A stretch of DNA of 64,000 bases from Streptomyces cellulosae (GCF_000721105.1 NZ_JOEV01000004.1:124001-188000); one strand, 5' to 3'; shown: positions 27,540 to 36,501, counted from the stretch's first letter. A program made the numbers and translations. The notes: generated from the letters alone by a model not told the origin.

Positions 27540-28753
27540 CGGGTCAGGTCCTTCCAGGCGACGTCCTTGTCGCTGCGCGGCTCACCGGGCAGGCCCAGGA
27601 CGCGTTCGGCGACGATGTTCAGCAGGACCTCGCTGGTCCCGCCCTCGATGCTGTTGCCCTTGGAGCGGAGGTAGCGGTAGCCGGCGTCCCGGCCGGTGAA
27701 GTCGACCAGCTCCGGACGGCGCATGGTCCAGTCGTCGTACAACAGGCCTTCCGCCCCGCGCAGTTCGACCTCCAGGCCGCTGATCTCCTGGTTGAGGCGG
27801 GCGAAGGCGAGCTTCATGCCGGCGCCCTCGGGGCCGGGCTGGCCGGCGACGAGCTGCTGGCGCAGGCGCTCCCCGGTGAGGCGGGCGACCTCGGCCTCCA
27901 CCCAGAGGGTGAGCAGCCGCTGGTGCAGGTCGTGGGTGCGCAGCTCGGGGCGTGCGCGCCAGGTGGCGGCGACCGGGCCGATCATGCCGCCCTCGCGGGG
28001 CAGGCGCATGCCGCCGATGGCGACGCGTTCGTTGTTCAGCGTGGTCTGCGCGACCCGCCAGCCGTCGCCGACGTCACCGAGACGGCGGGAGTCGGGGATG
28101 CGGACATCGGTGAGGAAGACCTCGTTGAACTCGGCCTCGCCGGTGATCTGGCGCAGTGGCCTGACCTCGACGCCGGGGTCGGTCATGTCGCAGACGAAGT
28201 AGGTGATGCCCCGGTGCTTGGGCACGTCCGGGTCGGTGCGGGCGATGAGGATCGCCCAGCGGGCGAGGTGGGCGCTGGACGTCCACACCTTCTGCCCGTT
28301 GACGACCCAGCTTCCCCCACTCTCGGCTTCGCTCGAGCGGGAGGGGCCCCCATCCTCGCGGACCGCCCGGGTGCCGAGCGCGGCCAGGTCGGAGCCGGCG
28401 CCGGGCTCGCTGAACAGCTGGCACCAGACCTCCTCGCCCACCCACAGGGGCCGCAGGAACCGCTGCTTCTGCTCCTCCGTGCCGAACTGCAGGATCGTCG
28501 GCGCGGCCATCCCGAGACCGATGCCGATGCGCCGCGGGTCGTTGTCGGGCGCGCCCGCCGCCTCCAACTCGGCGTCCACGACGGCCTGGAGGGAACGGGG
28601 GGCGCCGAGTCCGCCGAGGCCCTCGGGGTAGTGCACCCAGGCGAGTCCGGCGTCGAAGCGGGCCTTCAGGAAGTCGAGGCGCTCGGTGGTCGCCGGTGGG
28701 TGCGCGGCCAGCAACCGCGCGGTACGGCGCCTGAGTCCGGCTGCGTCGATCAC
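27536..28753 (-). CDS. Acyl-CoA dehydrogenase, large subunit-like
   Basis: This 405-residue acyl-CoA dehydrogenase starts with GTG overlapping the upstream stop (GTGA). It has WCQLFSEPGAGSDLAALGTR (FAD/substrate loop), WVVNGQKVWTSSAHLARWAI and the C-terminal IEGGTSEVLLNIVAERVLGLP. Between AVREDG and WVVNGQ an extra stretch of about 14 residues (GPSRSSEAESGG) occurs. It is encoded by a 41-bp repeat described separately. The HGG-type block is in the partner gene rather than here, supporting an alpha/beta pair. The substrate is unknown; branched, sterol or ring-side-chain CoA thioesters are candidates for such pairs. Confidence 0.87.
   Translation of the reverse strand: MIDAAGLRRRTARLLAAHPPATTERLDFLKARFDAGLAWVHYPEGLGGLGAPRSLQAVVDAELEAAGAPDNDPRRIGIGLGMAAPTILQFGTEEQKQRFLRPLWVGEEVWCQLFSEPGAGSDLAALGTRAVREDGGPSRSSEAESGGSWVVNGQKVWTSSAHLARWAILIARTDPDVPKHRGITYFVCDMTDPGVEVRPLRQITGEAEFNEVFLTDVRIPDSRRLGDVGDGWRVAQTTLNNERVAIGGMRLPREGGMIGPVAATWRARPELRTHDLHQRLLTLWVEAEVARLTGERLRQQLVAGQPGPEGAGMKLAFARLNQEISGLEVELRGAEGLLYDDWTMRRPELVDFTGRDAGYRYLRSKGNSIEGGTSEVLLNIVAERVLGLPGEPRSDKDVAWKDLTR
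28313..28353. repeat. 41-bp repeat copy A inside acyl-CoA dehydrogenase gene
   Basis: This 41-bp sequence begins TCCCCCACTCTCGGCTTCGC and ends GGCCCCCAT. It matches a second copy at 49381-49421 (opposite orientation) at 33 of 41 positions, with CCCCC/GGGGG ends able to pair. It lies in frame in the 27536-28753 gene, where it encodes the extra GGPSRSSEAESGG stretch. Similar short palindromic sequences are common between streptomycete genes, to my recollection. It is unusual inside a gene. Confidence 0.8.
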
Positions 28754-29727
28754 GCCGCGCCTCCTTCGGTGAGGCCGGGGACGACGGCGACCCGGCCGGT
28801 GGTGACCCCGTCGGCGACCCGCTGCACGGCGTCCGCGGCACCGGCCAGCGGCACCCGCTCGCTCACCAGCGGCTTGATCGCGCCCCGGGCGGCCAGCTCG
28901 GTGAGCTGCTCGTGGCAGTGCTGGACCAGTTTCGGGTTCTTGGTGTTGTACAGGCCCCAGTGCAGGCCGAGGATCGCGTAGTTCTTCACCAGGGCGTGGT
29001 TGAGGGAGGGGCTGGGAATCGTGCCGCTCGCGAAGCCGACGACGACGATCCGGCCCTCGAAGGCGACGACCTTGGTCGACTGGGTGTAGGCGTCGCCGCC
29101 GACGGGGTCGTAGATCACGTCGGCGCCCCGGCCGCCGGTGGCCTCCTTCACGGCGGCGATGACGTCCTCGCTCCGCCGGTCGATCACCACGTCACAGCCC
29201 AGTTCCCGGGCGACCACGGCCTTGTCGGCGCCGCCGACCACACCGATCACCCTCGCCCCGGCCGCCTTCCCGAGCTCCACGGCCGCGCTGCCGACCCCTC
29301 CGGCGGCAGCGTGGACGAGCAGCGTCTCGCCGGCTTCCAGGCGGGCCCGCCGGTGCAGACCGAACCAGCCCGTCTGGTAGCCGATGTGCAGGGCGGCGGC
29401 CTCGGCGTCGTCCAGCGAGTCGGGGGCGGGCAGCAGGGCGGCCAAGTCCGCGACGGCGTACTCGGCGAAGCCGCCGTACGGCAGCGCGGGGTTGGCGAGG
29501 ACCCGGCGGCCGTCCTCGGTCTCGCCGCAGATCTCCACACCGGGCGTGAACGGCAGTGGCGGCCGGACCTGGTAGTGACCGCGGGCCATCAGTGCGTCCG
29601 GGAAGTTGATGTTCGCGGCGCGCACCTTCAGCAGGACCTGGCCGTCACCGGGTGTGGGCCGCGCCACCTCCTCCAGGCGCATCACCTCGCCCGGCTCGCC
29701 GTTCTCGTGCACTTGCCATGCCTGCAT
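28750..29727 (-). CDS. NADPH:quinone oxidoreductase (zinc-free MDR family)
   Basis: This 325-residue medium-chain reductase of the QOR branch has an N-terminal GroES-like domain (FPDALMARGHYQVRPPLPF, FTPGVEICGE) and a Rossmann domain with VHAAAGGVGSAAVELGKAAG and YDPVGGDAY. There are no Cys/His zinc ligands. It is the first gene of a three-gene operon with the two acyl-CoA dehydrogenases, joined to the next by GTGA overlap. It may act as an enoyl-CoA or quinone reductase in the same lipid pathway. The ATG at 29727 is supported by family-like sequence (MQAWQVHENGEPGEVM). Confidence 0.87.
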   Translation of the reverse strand: MQAWQVHENGEPGEVMRLEEVARPTPGDGQVLLKVRAANINFPDALMARGHYQVRPPLPFTPGVEICGETEDGRRVLANPALPYGGFAEYAVADLAALLPAPDSLDDAEAAALHIGYQTGWFGLHRRARLEAGETLLVHAAAGGVGSAAVELGKAAGARVIGVVGGADKAVVARELGCDVVIDRRSEDVIAAVKEATGGRGADVIYDPVGGDAYTQSTKVVAFEGRIVVVGFASGTIPSPSLNHALVKNYAILGLHWGLYNTKNPKLVQHCHEQLTELAARGAIKPLVSERVPLAGAADAVQRVADGVTTGRVAVVPGLTEGGAA

Positions 29728-29813
29728 GCGGGGCCTCCACGGGACTGCTTCGTCTGACCGGGGTCCCTCGCATACTAAGCGGTCGCTTGCCGATCAGGGA
29801 ACCGTCACGTGCG

Positions 29814-30398
29814 TCACGACCGCTTGGGTCGTGCCCGTACGTGCATCCGCTCCCCCTGCGGCCCGAACAGGCTGAGACACTCCACCGGCCCCTGACCTTC
29901 TTCGGGCCCGAACCAGTGCGGCACCCGGGTGTCGAACTCAGCCGCCTCCCCCGCACCCAGCACGACGTCGTGCTCGCCCAGGACCAGTCGCAGCCGCCCG
30001 GACAGCACAAACAGCCACTCGTAGCCCTCGTGTGTTCGCGGCTCCGGCGCCTCAGCCGACGGCGGAATGAGCATCTTGAACGCCTGGAGGCCGCCGGGCT
30101 GCCGGGTCAGCGGCCAGTACGTGCGTCCGTGCCGCCTGATCGGCTCGGCCCGCACCCGGGGGTCGCGTACCGCGGGCGCTCCCACCAGTTCGTCCAGCGC
30201 CACCTCGTGGGCCCGCGCGATCGGCAACAGCAGCTCCAGACTGGGCCTGCGAAGCCCCGACTCCAGCCGGGAGAGCGTGCTCACGGAGATGCCGGTCACC
30301 TCGGACAGCCCGGCCAGCGTCGCCCCTCGCTCCTTCCGGATCCGGCGCAGCCTCGGGCCGACCTCGGCGAGGACCTCGTCCATGTCGTCGTCACTCAT
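29814..30398 (-). CDS. XRE-family regulator with C-terminal cupin domain
   Basis: This protein of about 194 residues has a helix-turn-helix in the first 70 residues (LRRIRKERGATLAGLSEVTG, then ISVSTLSRLESGLRRPS) and a cupin sensor domain (THEGYEWLFVLSGRLRLVLG, VLGAGEAAEFDTRVPHWF). The start is uncertain: ATG at 30398 gives MSDDDMDEV, and earlier in-frame ATGs at 30407 and 30434 exist. GGAGG lies only 2 nt before 30398. It is divergent from the thioredoxin-reductase-like gene, whose promoter it likely controls. XRE-cupin proteins typically repress a neighbouring oxidoreductase or transporter. Confidence 0.88.
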   Translation of the reverse strand: MSDDDMDEVLAEVGPRLRRIRKERGATLAGLSEVTGISVSTLSRLESGLRRPSLELLLPIARAHEVALDELVGAPAVRDPRVRAEPIRRHGRTYWPLTRQPGGLQAFKMLIPPSAEAPEPRTHEGYEWLFVLSGRLRLVLGEHDVVLGAGEAAEFDTRVPHWFGPEEGQGPVECLSLFGPQGERMHVRARPKRS

Positions 30399-30477
30399 GA
30401 CCTCCATTGCAGTTTCGGCAAACCCATTTGTCAATGTCGCATCGGGAGAGTGACCGTCTCGGTGGAGGTGGTCACCA

Positions 30478-31416
30478 ATGACCGAGAACTACGAAGTGGT
30501 CGTCGTCGGCGGCGGAGCGGCCGGGCTGTCCGCCGCTCTGGTCCTGGGCCGGGCCCGGCGCCACACGCTGGTCGTCGACGCGGGCGAGCCGCGCAACGCG
30601 CCCGCCGCGCACATGCAGGGCTATCTGTCCCGGGACGGCATGTCCCCCGCCGAGTTCCTGGCCGCGGGCCGCGAGGAGATCGCGCGGTACGGCGTGGAGC
30701 TGGTCCGGGACCGGGCGATGGATGCCGGCCGGGACGGGGACTTCGCCGTGGCGCTGGCGAGCGGGCGTACCGTGCGTGCCCGCAGGCTGGTCGTCGCCAC
30801 CGGCCTCAAGGACGAGCTGCCGGCCGTCCCGGGTCTCGCCGAGCGGTTCGGACGGGACGTGCTGCACTGCCCGTACTGCCATGGCTGGGAGGTGCGGGAC
30901 CAGGCCTTCGGCGTGCTCGCGACGACTGCGATGAGCGTGCACCAGGCGCTGATGGTGTCCCAGTGGTCCCAGGACGTGACCTTCTTCCTGCACACGGTCG
31001 CCGAGGACGAGCTGTCGGACGACGACCTGCGCAGGCTCGCCGCGGCCGGGGTGAAGGTGGTGCCCGGTGAGGTCGCGGAGGTGGTGGCCGCCGACGACCG
31101 CCTCACCGGGGTCCGGCTCGCGGACGGCAGGATCCATGACCGCGAGGTGCTGTTCGTGGCACCCCGCGCCGTCCCGCGGACGGATCTGCTGCGGCGGCTG
31201 GGCGCCGAGCTGCGGGAGACGCCGTTCGGCGCGTACCCGGTGGTGGACGAGACGGGGCTGACGACCGTGCCCGGCGTGTGGTCGGCGGGCAACGCGATGG
31301 GCTTCGCCGAGCAGGTGGTCAACGCGGCGGCCGGCGGGTACCGGGCCGGCGCCACGATCAACGGTGAGTTGCTGATGGCGGACCTGGATGCGGCCGTCGC
31401 GGCCGTCCGGGTGTAG
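30478..31416 (+). CDS. NAD(P)/FAD-dependent oxidoreductase, thioredoxin reductase-like
   Basis: This 312-residue flavoprotein has an FAD-binding Rossmann motif VVVGGGAAGLSAALVLGRAR, a redox site CPYCHGWEVRDQ (a CxxC pair as in thioredoxin reductase but with PY between the cysteines), and the C-terminal FAD block VWSAGNAMGFAEQVVNAAAGG. The NAD(P)-binding GxGxxG expected around residue 150 is weak (VLATTAMSVHQAL), so pyridine nucleotide use may be poor or unusual. ATG at 30478 is preceded by GGAGGTGG. The divergent XRE-cupin regulator gene suggests induced expression. Confidence 0.85.
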   Translation: MTENYEVVVVGGGAAGLSAALVLGRARRHTLVVDAGEPRNAPAAHMQGYLSRDGMSPAEFLAAGREEIARYGVELVRDRAMDAGRDGDFAVALASGRTVRARRLVVATGLKDELPAVPGLAERFGRDVLHCPYCHGWEVRDQAFGVLATTAMSVHQALMVSQWSQDVTFFLHTVAEDELSDDDLRRLAAAGVKVVPGEVAEVVAADDRLTGVRLADGRIHDREVLFVAPRAVPRTDLLRRLGAELRETPFGAYPVVDETGLTTVPGVWSAGNAMGFAEQVVNAAAGGYRAGATINGELLMADLDAAVAAVRV

Positions 31417-31445
31417 ACCGCCCGCCTCCGGTGCACCATGGCTGC

Positions 31446-32984
31446 ATGCTGCTGACCCGGCTGGCCCAGGTGTCCCAGGAGGTCGCCGCCACCTCGGCGC
31501 GCTCCCGGAAGATCGCGCTCCTCGCCGAGCTCTTCCGGGACGCCGAGGCGGACGACGTGCCGATCGTCATCCCCTACCTCGCCGGACGGCTGCCCCAGGG
31601 GCGGCTCGGCGTCGGCTGGAAGGTGCTCAGCCGGCCCGTCGCCCCGGCCGCCGAGCCGACCCTGACCGTCCGCGAGGTGGACGCCCTGCTGAGCGAGCTG
31701 GGCAAGGTGTCCGGCGCGGGCTCGCAGGCCGAGCGGGCGCGGCTCGTCGGGGAGTTGATGGGCGCGGCCACGCGGGACGAGCAGCGGTTCCTGCTCGGGC
31801 TGATCAGCGGCGAGGTGCGACAGGGCGCGCTGGACGCGGTCGCGATCGAGGGCCTCGCCCAGGCGACCGAGGCGCCGTCGGCGGACGTCCGGCGCGCCGT
31901 GATGCTCGCGGGCTCGCTCCAGACGGTGGCCCAGGCGCTGCTCGCGGACGGTCCCGGCGCCCTGGACCGCTTCCGGCTCACCGTCGGCCGCCCGGTCCTG
32001 CCGATGCTCGCGCACAGCGCCTCCTCGGTCGCCGAAGCGGTCGACAAGCTCGGCGCGTGCGCGGTCGAGGAGAAGCTGGACGGCATCCGCGTCCAGGTCC
32101 ACCGCGACGGCGACGCGGTACGGCTGTACACCCGCACCCTGGACGACATCACCGACCGCCTGCCCGAACTGACCTCGGCGGCCCTGGAGTTGAGAGGTGA
32201 CCGCTTCATCCTGGACGGTGAGGTCATCGCCTTCGACGAGGACGGCCGCCCGCGTTCCTTCCAGGAGACCGCCGGCCGGGTCGGGTCCCGGGTGGACGTG
32301 ACGACGGCGGCCGAGGCGGTCCCCGTCTCACCCGTCTTCTTCGACGCCCTGTCGGTCGACGACCACGACCTGCTGGACCTCCCGTTCGCCGAACGGCACG
32401 CCGAACTGGCGCGGCTGGTGCCGGAGCCGATGCGGGTGCGCCGGACGCTGGTGTCCGGACCCGAGGACGTGCACGCGGCCGAGGAGTTCCTCGCCGAGAC
32501 GCTCGAGCGCGGCCACGAGGGCGTCGTCGTGAAGTCCCTCGACGCCCCCTACAGCGCGGGCCGGCGCGGCGCGTCCTGGCTGAAGGTCAAGCCCGTCCAC
32601 ACGCTCGACCTGGTGGTCCTGGCGGCCGAGTGGGGCCACGGCCGCCGCACCGGCAAGCTCTCCAACCTGCACCTCGGCGCCCGTACCGCGGACGGCTCCT
32701 TCGCGATGCTCGGCAAGACCTTCAAGGGCATGACCGACGCGATGCTCACCTGGCAGACCGAACGGCTCCAGGAGTTGGCCGTGGACACAGGCGGGTACGT
32801 GGTGACCGTACGCCCCGAACTCGTCGTCGAGATCGCCTACGACGGCCTGCAGAGGTCCACCCGCTACCCGGCCGGCGTCACCCTGCGCTTCGCCCGCGTG
32901 GTCCGCTACCGCGAGGACAAACGCCCGGAGGACGCCGACACCGTCGAGACGCTGCTCGCGACCCATCCGGAGGTGCGGCCGTGA
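31446..32984 (+). CDS. ATP-dependent DNA ligase (LigB type)
   Basis: This 512-residue ligase has an N-terminal DNA-binding helical domain (about 1-190) and a nucleotidyltransferase core with the adenylated Lys210 in EEKLDGIRVQVH (KxDG), followed by FILDGEVIAF and EGVVVKSLDAPY (motif IV), and WLKVKP (motif V). The OB-fold domain follows, ending about residue 500 (TVRPELVVEIAYDGLQ). The size and order match mycobacterial LigB and eukaryotic ligase I-like enzymes. It is not essential where NAD-dependent LigA exists, and is likely used in repair. It shares a GTGA overlap with the NUDIX gene. An alternative start 15 bp upstream exists. Confidence 0.92.
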   Translation: MLLTRLAQVSQEVAATSARSRKIALLAELFRDAEADDVPIVIPYLAGRLPQGRLGVGWKVLSRPVAPAAEPTLTVREVDALLSELGKVSGAGSQAERARLVGELMGAATRDEQRFLLGLISGEVRQGALDAVAIEGLAQATEAPSADVRRAVMLAGSLQTVAQALLADGPGALDRFRLTVGRPVLPMLAHSASSVAEAVDKLGACAVEEKLDGIRVQVHRDGDAVRLYTRTLDDITDRLPELTSAALELRGDRFILDGEVIAFDEDGRPRSFQETAGRVGSRVDVTTAAEAVPVSPVFFDALSVDDHDLLDLPFAERHAELARLVPEPMRVRRTLVSGPEDVHAAEEFLAETLERGHEGVVVKSLDAPYSAGRRGASWLKVKPVHTLDLVVLAAEWGHGRRTGKLSNLHLGARTADGSFAMLGKTFKGMTDAMLTWQTERLQELAVDTGGYVVTVRPELVVEIAYDGLQRSTRYPAGVTLRFARVVRYREDKRPEDADTVETLLATHPEVRP

Positions 32985-33442
32985 AGCGCAGCGCGGGCCT
33001 GCTGCTCTTCCGCCGCGGCGCCGGTCTCGGGATCGAGGTGCTGCTCGGCCACATGGGCGGTCCCTTCTACGCGCGGCGTGACGCCGGGGCGTGGACCGTG
33101 CCGAAGGGCGAGTACGAGCCCGACGAGGCCGCCTGGGACGCGGCCCGCCGCGAGTTCCAGGAGGAGCTGGGGCTGCCGCCGCCCGACGGGGAGGCCGTCC
33201 CGCTCGGCGAGGTCCGGCAGACGAACGGCAAGATCGTCACGGCCTGGGCGGTCGAGGCGGACCTCGACCCGGCCACGATCAGCCCGGGCACCTTCCTCAT
33301 GGAGTGGCCGCCGAAGTCCGGGCAGACCCGGGAGTTCCCGGAACTGGACCGCGTGGCCTGGTTCGGCCTGGACGGCGCGCGGGCGGTGATCGTGAAGGCG
33401 CAGGCCGCGTTTCTCGACCGGCTGGCGGAGCACTCGCTCTGA
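32981..33442 (+). CDS. NUDIX hydrolase coupled to DNA ligase
   Basis: This 153-residue NUDIX protein starts at a GTG whose bases overlap the ligase stop (GTGA), so its translation depends on ligase reading. The NUDIX box is visible as GEYEPDEAAWDAARREFQEE followed by LGL, with the R-E-x-x-E-E order. The N-terminus SAGLLLFRRG and VPKGEYEPDEAAW are typical of the diadenosine polyphosphate/nucleotide-cleaning branch. It might hydrolyse AMP-derived by-products, or 8-oxo-dGTP, near DNA repair. The pairing is suggestive but unproven. Confidence 0.85.
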   Translation: MKRSAGLLLFRRGAGLGIEVLLGHMGGPFYARRDAGAWTVPKGEYEPDEAAWDAARREFQEELGLPPPDGEAVPLGEVRQTNGKIVTAWAVEADLDPATISPGTFLMEWPPKSGQTREFPELDRVAWFGLDGARAVIVKAQAAFLDRLAEHSL

Positions 33443-33517
33443 GCAGAGGCGTACGCGTTGCGGTCCCCACCGCGGCGCGGGAAGGTCTGAGTAAGCCAGC
33501 TTTTCAGGAGGTCGGCC

Positions 33518-34903
33518 ATGCCCATCGCAACGGTGAACCCGGCGAACGGCGAGACCATCAAGACGTACCAGGCCATGGGCGAGGAGGAGATCGAGCGCCG
33601 GCTCCAGCTCGCCGAGGCCACGTTCCGCACGTACCGGACGACGGCCTTCGCCGAGCGCGCCCGGCTGCTGCACCGGGCCGCCGACCTCCTCGAAGAGGAC
33701 CAGAACGACATCGCCCGCGTGATGACGACCGAGATGGGCAAGCCGGTCAAGCAGGCCCGCGCGGAGGCCGCGAAGTGCGCGAAGGCGATGCGCTGGTACG
33801 CCGACCACGCGGAGGAACTGCTCGCCGACGAGGAGCCGGGCGCCTCGGACGTGCAGGACTCCGGCGCCTCCCACGCCCTGGTCCGCTACCGGCCGATGGG
33901 CCCGGTGCTCGCGGTGATGCCGTGGAACTTCCCCCTGTGGCAGGTGATCCGCTTCGCCGCGCCCGCGCTGATGGCGGGCAACGTGGGCCTGCTCAAGCAC
34001 GCCTCCAACGTCCCGCAGACCGCCCTCTACCTGGAGGACCTGTTCCACCGGGCGGGCTTCACCGAGGGCTGCTTCCAGACCCTGCTCATCGGCTCCGGCG
34101 CCATCGACGACATCCTGCGCGACGACCGTGTGAAGGCGGCCACCCTTACCGGCAGCGAGCCCGCAGGCCGCGCGGTCGCCTCCACGGCCGGCGAGATGAT
34201 CAAGAAGACTGTGCTGGAGCTGGGCGGCAGCGACCCGTACGTCGTGATGCCCTCCGCCGACATCGACCGGGCCGCGCAGGTCGCGGTGACCGCGCGCGTG
34301 CAGAACAACGGGCAGTCGTGCATCGCCGCCAAGCGGTTCATCGTGCACACGGACGTGTACGACGCGTTCACCGAGCGGTTCGTCGAGGCAATGAAGGCGC
34401 TGAGGGTCGGCGACCCGCTGGAGGAGGAGACCGAGGTCGGACCGCTCGCCAGCGAGCGGGGGCGGACCGACCTGGAGGAGCTGGTCGACGACGCCAGGCG
34501 CGGTGGCGCGAGTGTGCTGTGCGGGGGCGAGCGGCCCGAGGGCGACGGCTGGTACTACCCGCCGACCGTTCTGACCGGGATCACCCGCGAGATGCGCGTC
34601 CACCGTGAGGAGGCTTTCGGGCCGGTCGCCACGCTGTACCGCGCGGCCGACCTGGACGAGGCCGTGCTCATCGCCAACGACTCGCCCTTCGGACTGAGTT
34701 CGAATGTCTGGACAGAGGACGAGGCGGAGGTGGACCGGTTCGTACGGGACCTGGAGGCCGGTGGCGTGTTCGTCAACGGGATGACCGCCTCCCATCCGGC
34801 GTTCCCGTTCGGCGGTGTGAAGCGGTCCGGGTACGGGCGTGAGCTGTCCGGGCACGGAATCCGGGAGTTCTGCAACATCACGACCGTATGGCACGGAGCG
34901 TGA
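33518..34903 (+). CDS. gabD: Succinate-semialdehyde dehydrogenase (NADP-dependent) family
   Basis: This 461-residue aldehyde dehydrogenase has the general motifs MPWNFPLWQVIRF, TLTGSEPAGRAVAS, VLELGGSDPYVVMPSADI with the catalytic Glu, NNGQSCIAAKRFIV with the catalytic Cys, and EEAFGPVATLYRA. The C-terminal GVKRSGYGRELSGHGIREF closes the fold. It is close in style to short GabD-type succinate-semialdehyde dehydrogenases of actinomycetes. The symbol is by similarity only. An AGGAGG ribosome site precedes the ATG. It lies alone between the ligase/NUDIX pair and a small gene. Confidence 0.85.
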   Translation: MPIATVNPANGETIKTYQAMGEEEIERRLQLAEATFRTYRTTAFAERARLLHRAADLLEEDQNDIARVMTTEMGKPVKQARAEAAKCAKAMRWYADHAEELLADEEPGASDVQDSGASHALVRYRPMGPVLAVMPWNFPLWQVIRFAAPALMAGNVGLLKHASNVPQTALYLEDLFHRAGFTEGCFQTLLIGSGAIDDILRDDRVKAATLTGSEPAGRAVASTAGEMIKKTVLELGGSDPYVVMPSADIDRAAQVAVTARVQNNGQSCIAAKRFIVHTDVYDAFTERFVEAMKALRVGDPLEEETEVGPLASERGRTDLEELVDDARRGGASVLCGGERPEGDGWYYPPTVLTGITREMRVHREEAFGPVATLYRAADLDEAVLIANDSPFGLSSNVWTEDEAEVDRFVRDLEAGGVFVNGMTASHPAFPFGGVKRSGYGRELSGHGIREFCNITTVWHGA

Positions 34904-34928
34904 GGCTTGCGCGGCTACGATCCCCTTT

Positions 34929-35165
34929 GTGAACCGCGAAGTGACTCTGCCTCTGATCGTCGACGACCGCGGGACCTTGCAGGTGTCTGCCGCCGACGTG
35001 AGTAAGTTGTTGCGGACGGTGGGCGGCCGGTGGCTGCATCTTGTCGAGGCCGGCGAGGACGGGCTCGACGAGGACACGGTGGCCGCGCTGACGATCGAGC
35101 TCGCGAAGCTGGCCGACCGGATCGACGTGGCGTGCATCGCGCACAGCAGCGGGCAGACCGGATAA
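34929..35165 (+). CDS. Small conserved streptomycete protein
   Basis: This 78-residue protein starts at GTG (NREVTLPLIVDDRGTLQVSA, then ADVSKLLRTVGGRW). No domain is recognised by name. It has a regular amphipathic pattern and a Cys near the end (DVACIAHSSG). It is probably a cytoplasmic protein. No Shine-Dalgarno sequence lies before the GTG. A TACGAT hexamer at 34916-34921, 7 nt upstream, suggests a leaderless transcript starting at the GTG itself. Confidence 0.75.
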   Translation: MNREVTLPLIVDDRGTLQVSAADVSKLLRTVGGRWLHLVEAGEDGLDEDTVAALTIELAKLADRIDVACIAHSSGQTG

Positions 35166-35183
35166 CCGGACAGGGGCCGCCGC

Positions 35184-35201
35184 CGCGGGGAACCGCGCGA
35201 C
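35184..35201 (-). repeat. Short intergenic repeat core, copy 1
   Basis: On the minus strand this reads GTCGCGCGGTTCCCCGCG. The same 18-bp core with one change occurs on the plus strand at 41297-41314. Such sequences are frequent in streptomycete intergenic DNA, to my recollection. Here it lies between convergent genes. Confidence 0.6.
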
Positions 35202-35226
35202 CGGCCGCCGGCAAGCGGCGGACCGG
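35201..35226. terminator. Hairpin between convergent genes
   Basis: CCGGCCGCCG pairs with CGGCGG-CCGG (one bulged A), loop GCAAG, in the 83-bp space between the small gene and the convergent acyl-CoA dehydrogenase. There is no T-run, as is common for GC-rich actinomycete terminators. It overlaps the repeat core by one base. Confidence 0.55.
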
Positions 35227-35248
35227 GTCGCACGGTCCCCCCACAGCG

Positions 35249-36475
35249 CTATCGGATCGGCATCCCCGCCAGCGTTCGCGCGATCACCAGCCGCTGGATC
35301 TCGCTCGTGCCCTCGAAGATCGTGTAGATCGCGGCGTCCCGGTGCATCCGCTCCACCGGGTACTCCCTGGTGTAGCCGTTGCCGCCCAGGATCTGGATCG
35401 CCTGCCCCGTGACCTTCTTGGCGGTCTCACTCGCGAACAGCTTGGACATCGAGCCCTCGGCCGCCGTGAACTGCTTGCCGTTGATCGCCATCCAGGACGC
35501 CCGCCAGACCAGCAGCCGGGCCGCGTCGATGGACGTCCGCATGTCCGCCAGCTGGAAGGCCACACCCTGGTTGTCGATGATCGGCCGGCCGAACTGCTCC
35601 CGCGTCTTCGCGTAGTCGAGGGCGACCTCGTACGCGGCCCGGGCGGTGCCGACCGCCATGGCTCCCACAGCGGGACGGCTCGCCTCGAACGTCGCCATCG
35701 CCGCGTTCTTCACCCGCTCGCCACCCGCCTTGGCCCGCTCCCGGGCCCGCGCGAGGCGCTCGTCGAGCTTCTCCTTGCCGCCGAGCAGGCAGGAGCCGGG
35801 GACGCGCACGTTGTCGAGGATGACCTCGGCGGTGTGCGAGGCACGGATGCCGTGCTTCTTGAACTTCTGCCCCTGGGACAGGCCGGGGGTGTTGGGCGGG
35901 ACGATGAAGGAGGCGTGGCCCTTGGAGCCCAGCTCCGCGTCGACGACCGCGACGACGACGTGGACGTTGGCGATGCCGCCGTTGGTGGCCCAGGTCTTCG
36001 TGCCGTTGATCACCCACTCGCCCTTGGCCTCGTCGTACACGGCACGGGTACGCATCGAGGCCACGTCGGAGCCGGCGTCGGGCTCGGAGGAGCAGAACGC
36101 GGCCACCTTGACGTCGCCCGCGTCGCCGTACATCTGCGGGATCCAGGTGCCTACCTGCTCCTCGGTGCCGTTGGCGAGGACGCCCACGGCGGCGAGGCCG
36201 GTGCCGACGATGGACAGGGCTATGCCCGCGTCGCCCCAGAACAGCTCCTCCATGGCCATCGGGATGCCGAGGCCGGTGGGGTCGAAGTACTGCTGGGCGT
36301 AGAAGTCGAGGGAGTAGATGCCGACCTTGGCGGCCTCCTGGATGACCGGCCAGGGAGTCTCCTCACGCTCGTCCCATTCGGCGGCCGCGGGGCGGATGAC
36401 GTCGGCGGCGAAGCCGTGCAGCCAGTCCCGGACCTCCTTCTGTTCGTCGTTGAGCTCCATGGTGAACTCGGCCAT
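35249..36475 (-). CDS. Acyl-CoA dehydrogenase
   Basis: This 408-residue acyl-CoA dehydrogenase has all family blocks: [40 protein letters not shown], and the C-terminal [20 protein letters not shown] and [19 protein letters not shown]. The last block includes the usual C-terminal substrate-side residue. It acts in fatty-acid or branched-chain degradation, passing electrons to ETF. The gene is divergent from a TetR regulator gene across 173 bp containing an operator-like repeat just upstream of its start. Confidence 0.92.
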   Translation of the reverse strand: MAEFTMELNDEQKEVRDWLHGFAADVIRPAAAEWDEREETPWPVIQEAAKVGIYSLDFYAQQYFDPTGLGIPMAMEELFWGDAGIALSIVGTGLAAVGVLANGTEEQVGTWIPQMYGDAGDVKVAAFCSSEPDAGSDVASMRTRAVYDEAKGEWVINGTKTWATNGGIANVHVVVAVVDAELGSKGHASFIVPPNTPGLSQGQKFKKHGIRASHTAEVILDNVRVPGSCLLGGKEKLDERLARARERAKAGGERVKNAAMATFEASRPAVGAMAVGTARAAYEVALDYAKTREQFGRPIIDNQGVAFQLADMRTSIDAARLLVWRASWMAINGKQFTAAEGSMSKLFASETAKKVTGQAIQILGGNGYTREYPVERMHRDAAIYTIFEGTSEIQRLVIARTLAGMPIR

Positions 36476-36501
36476 GTCCCCTCCAGCGGCGACGCACGTG
36501 C

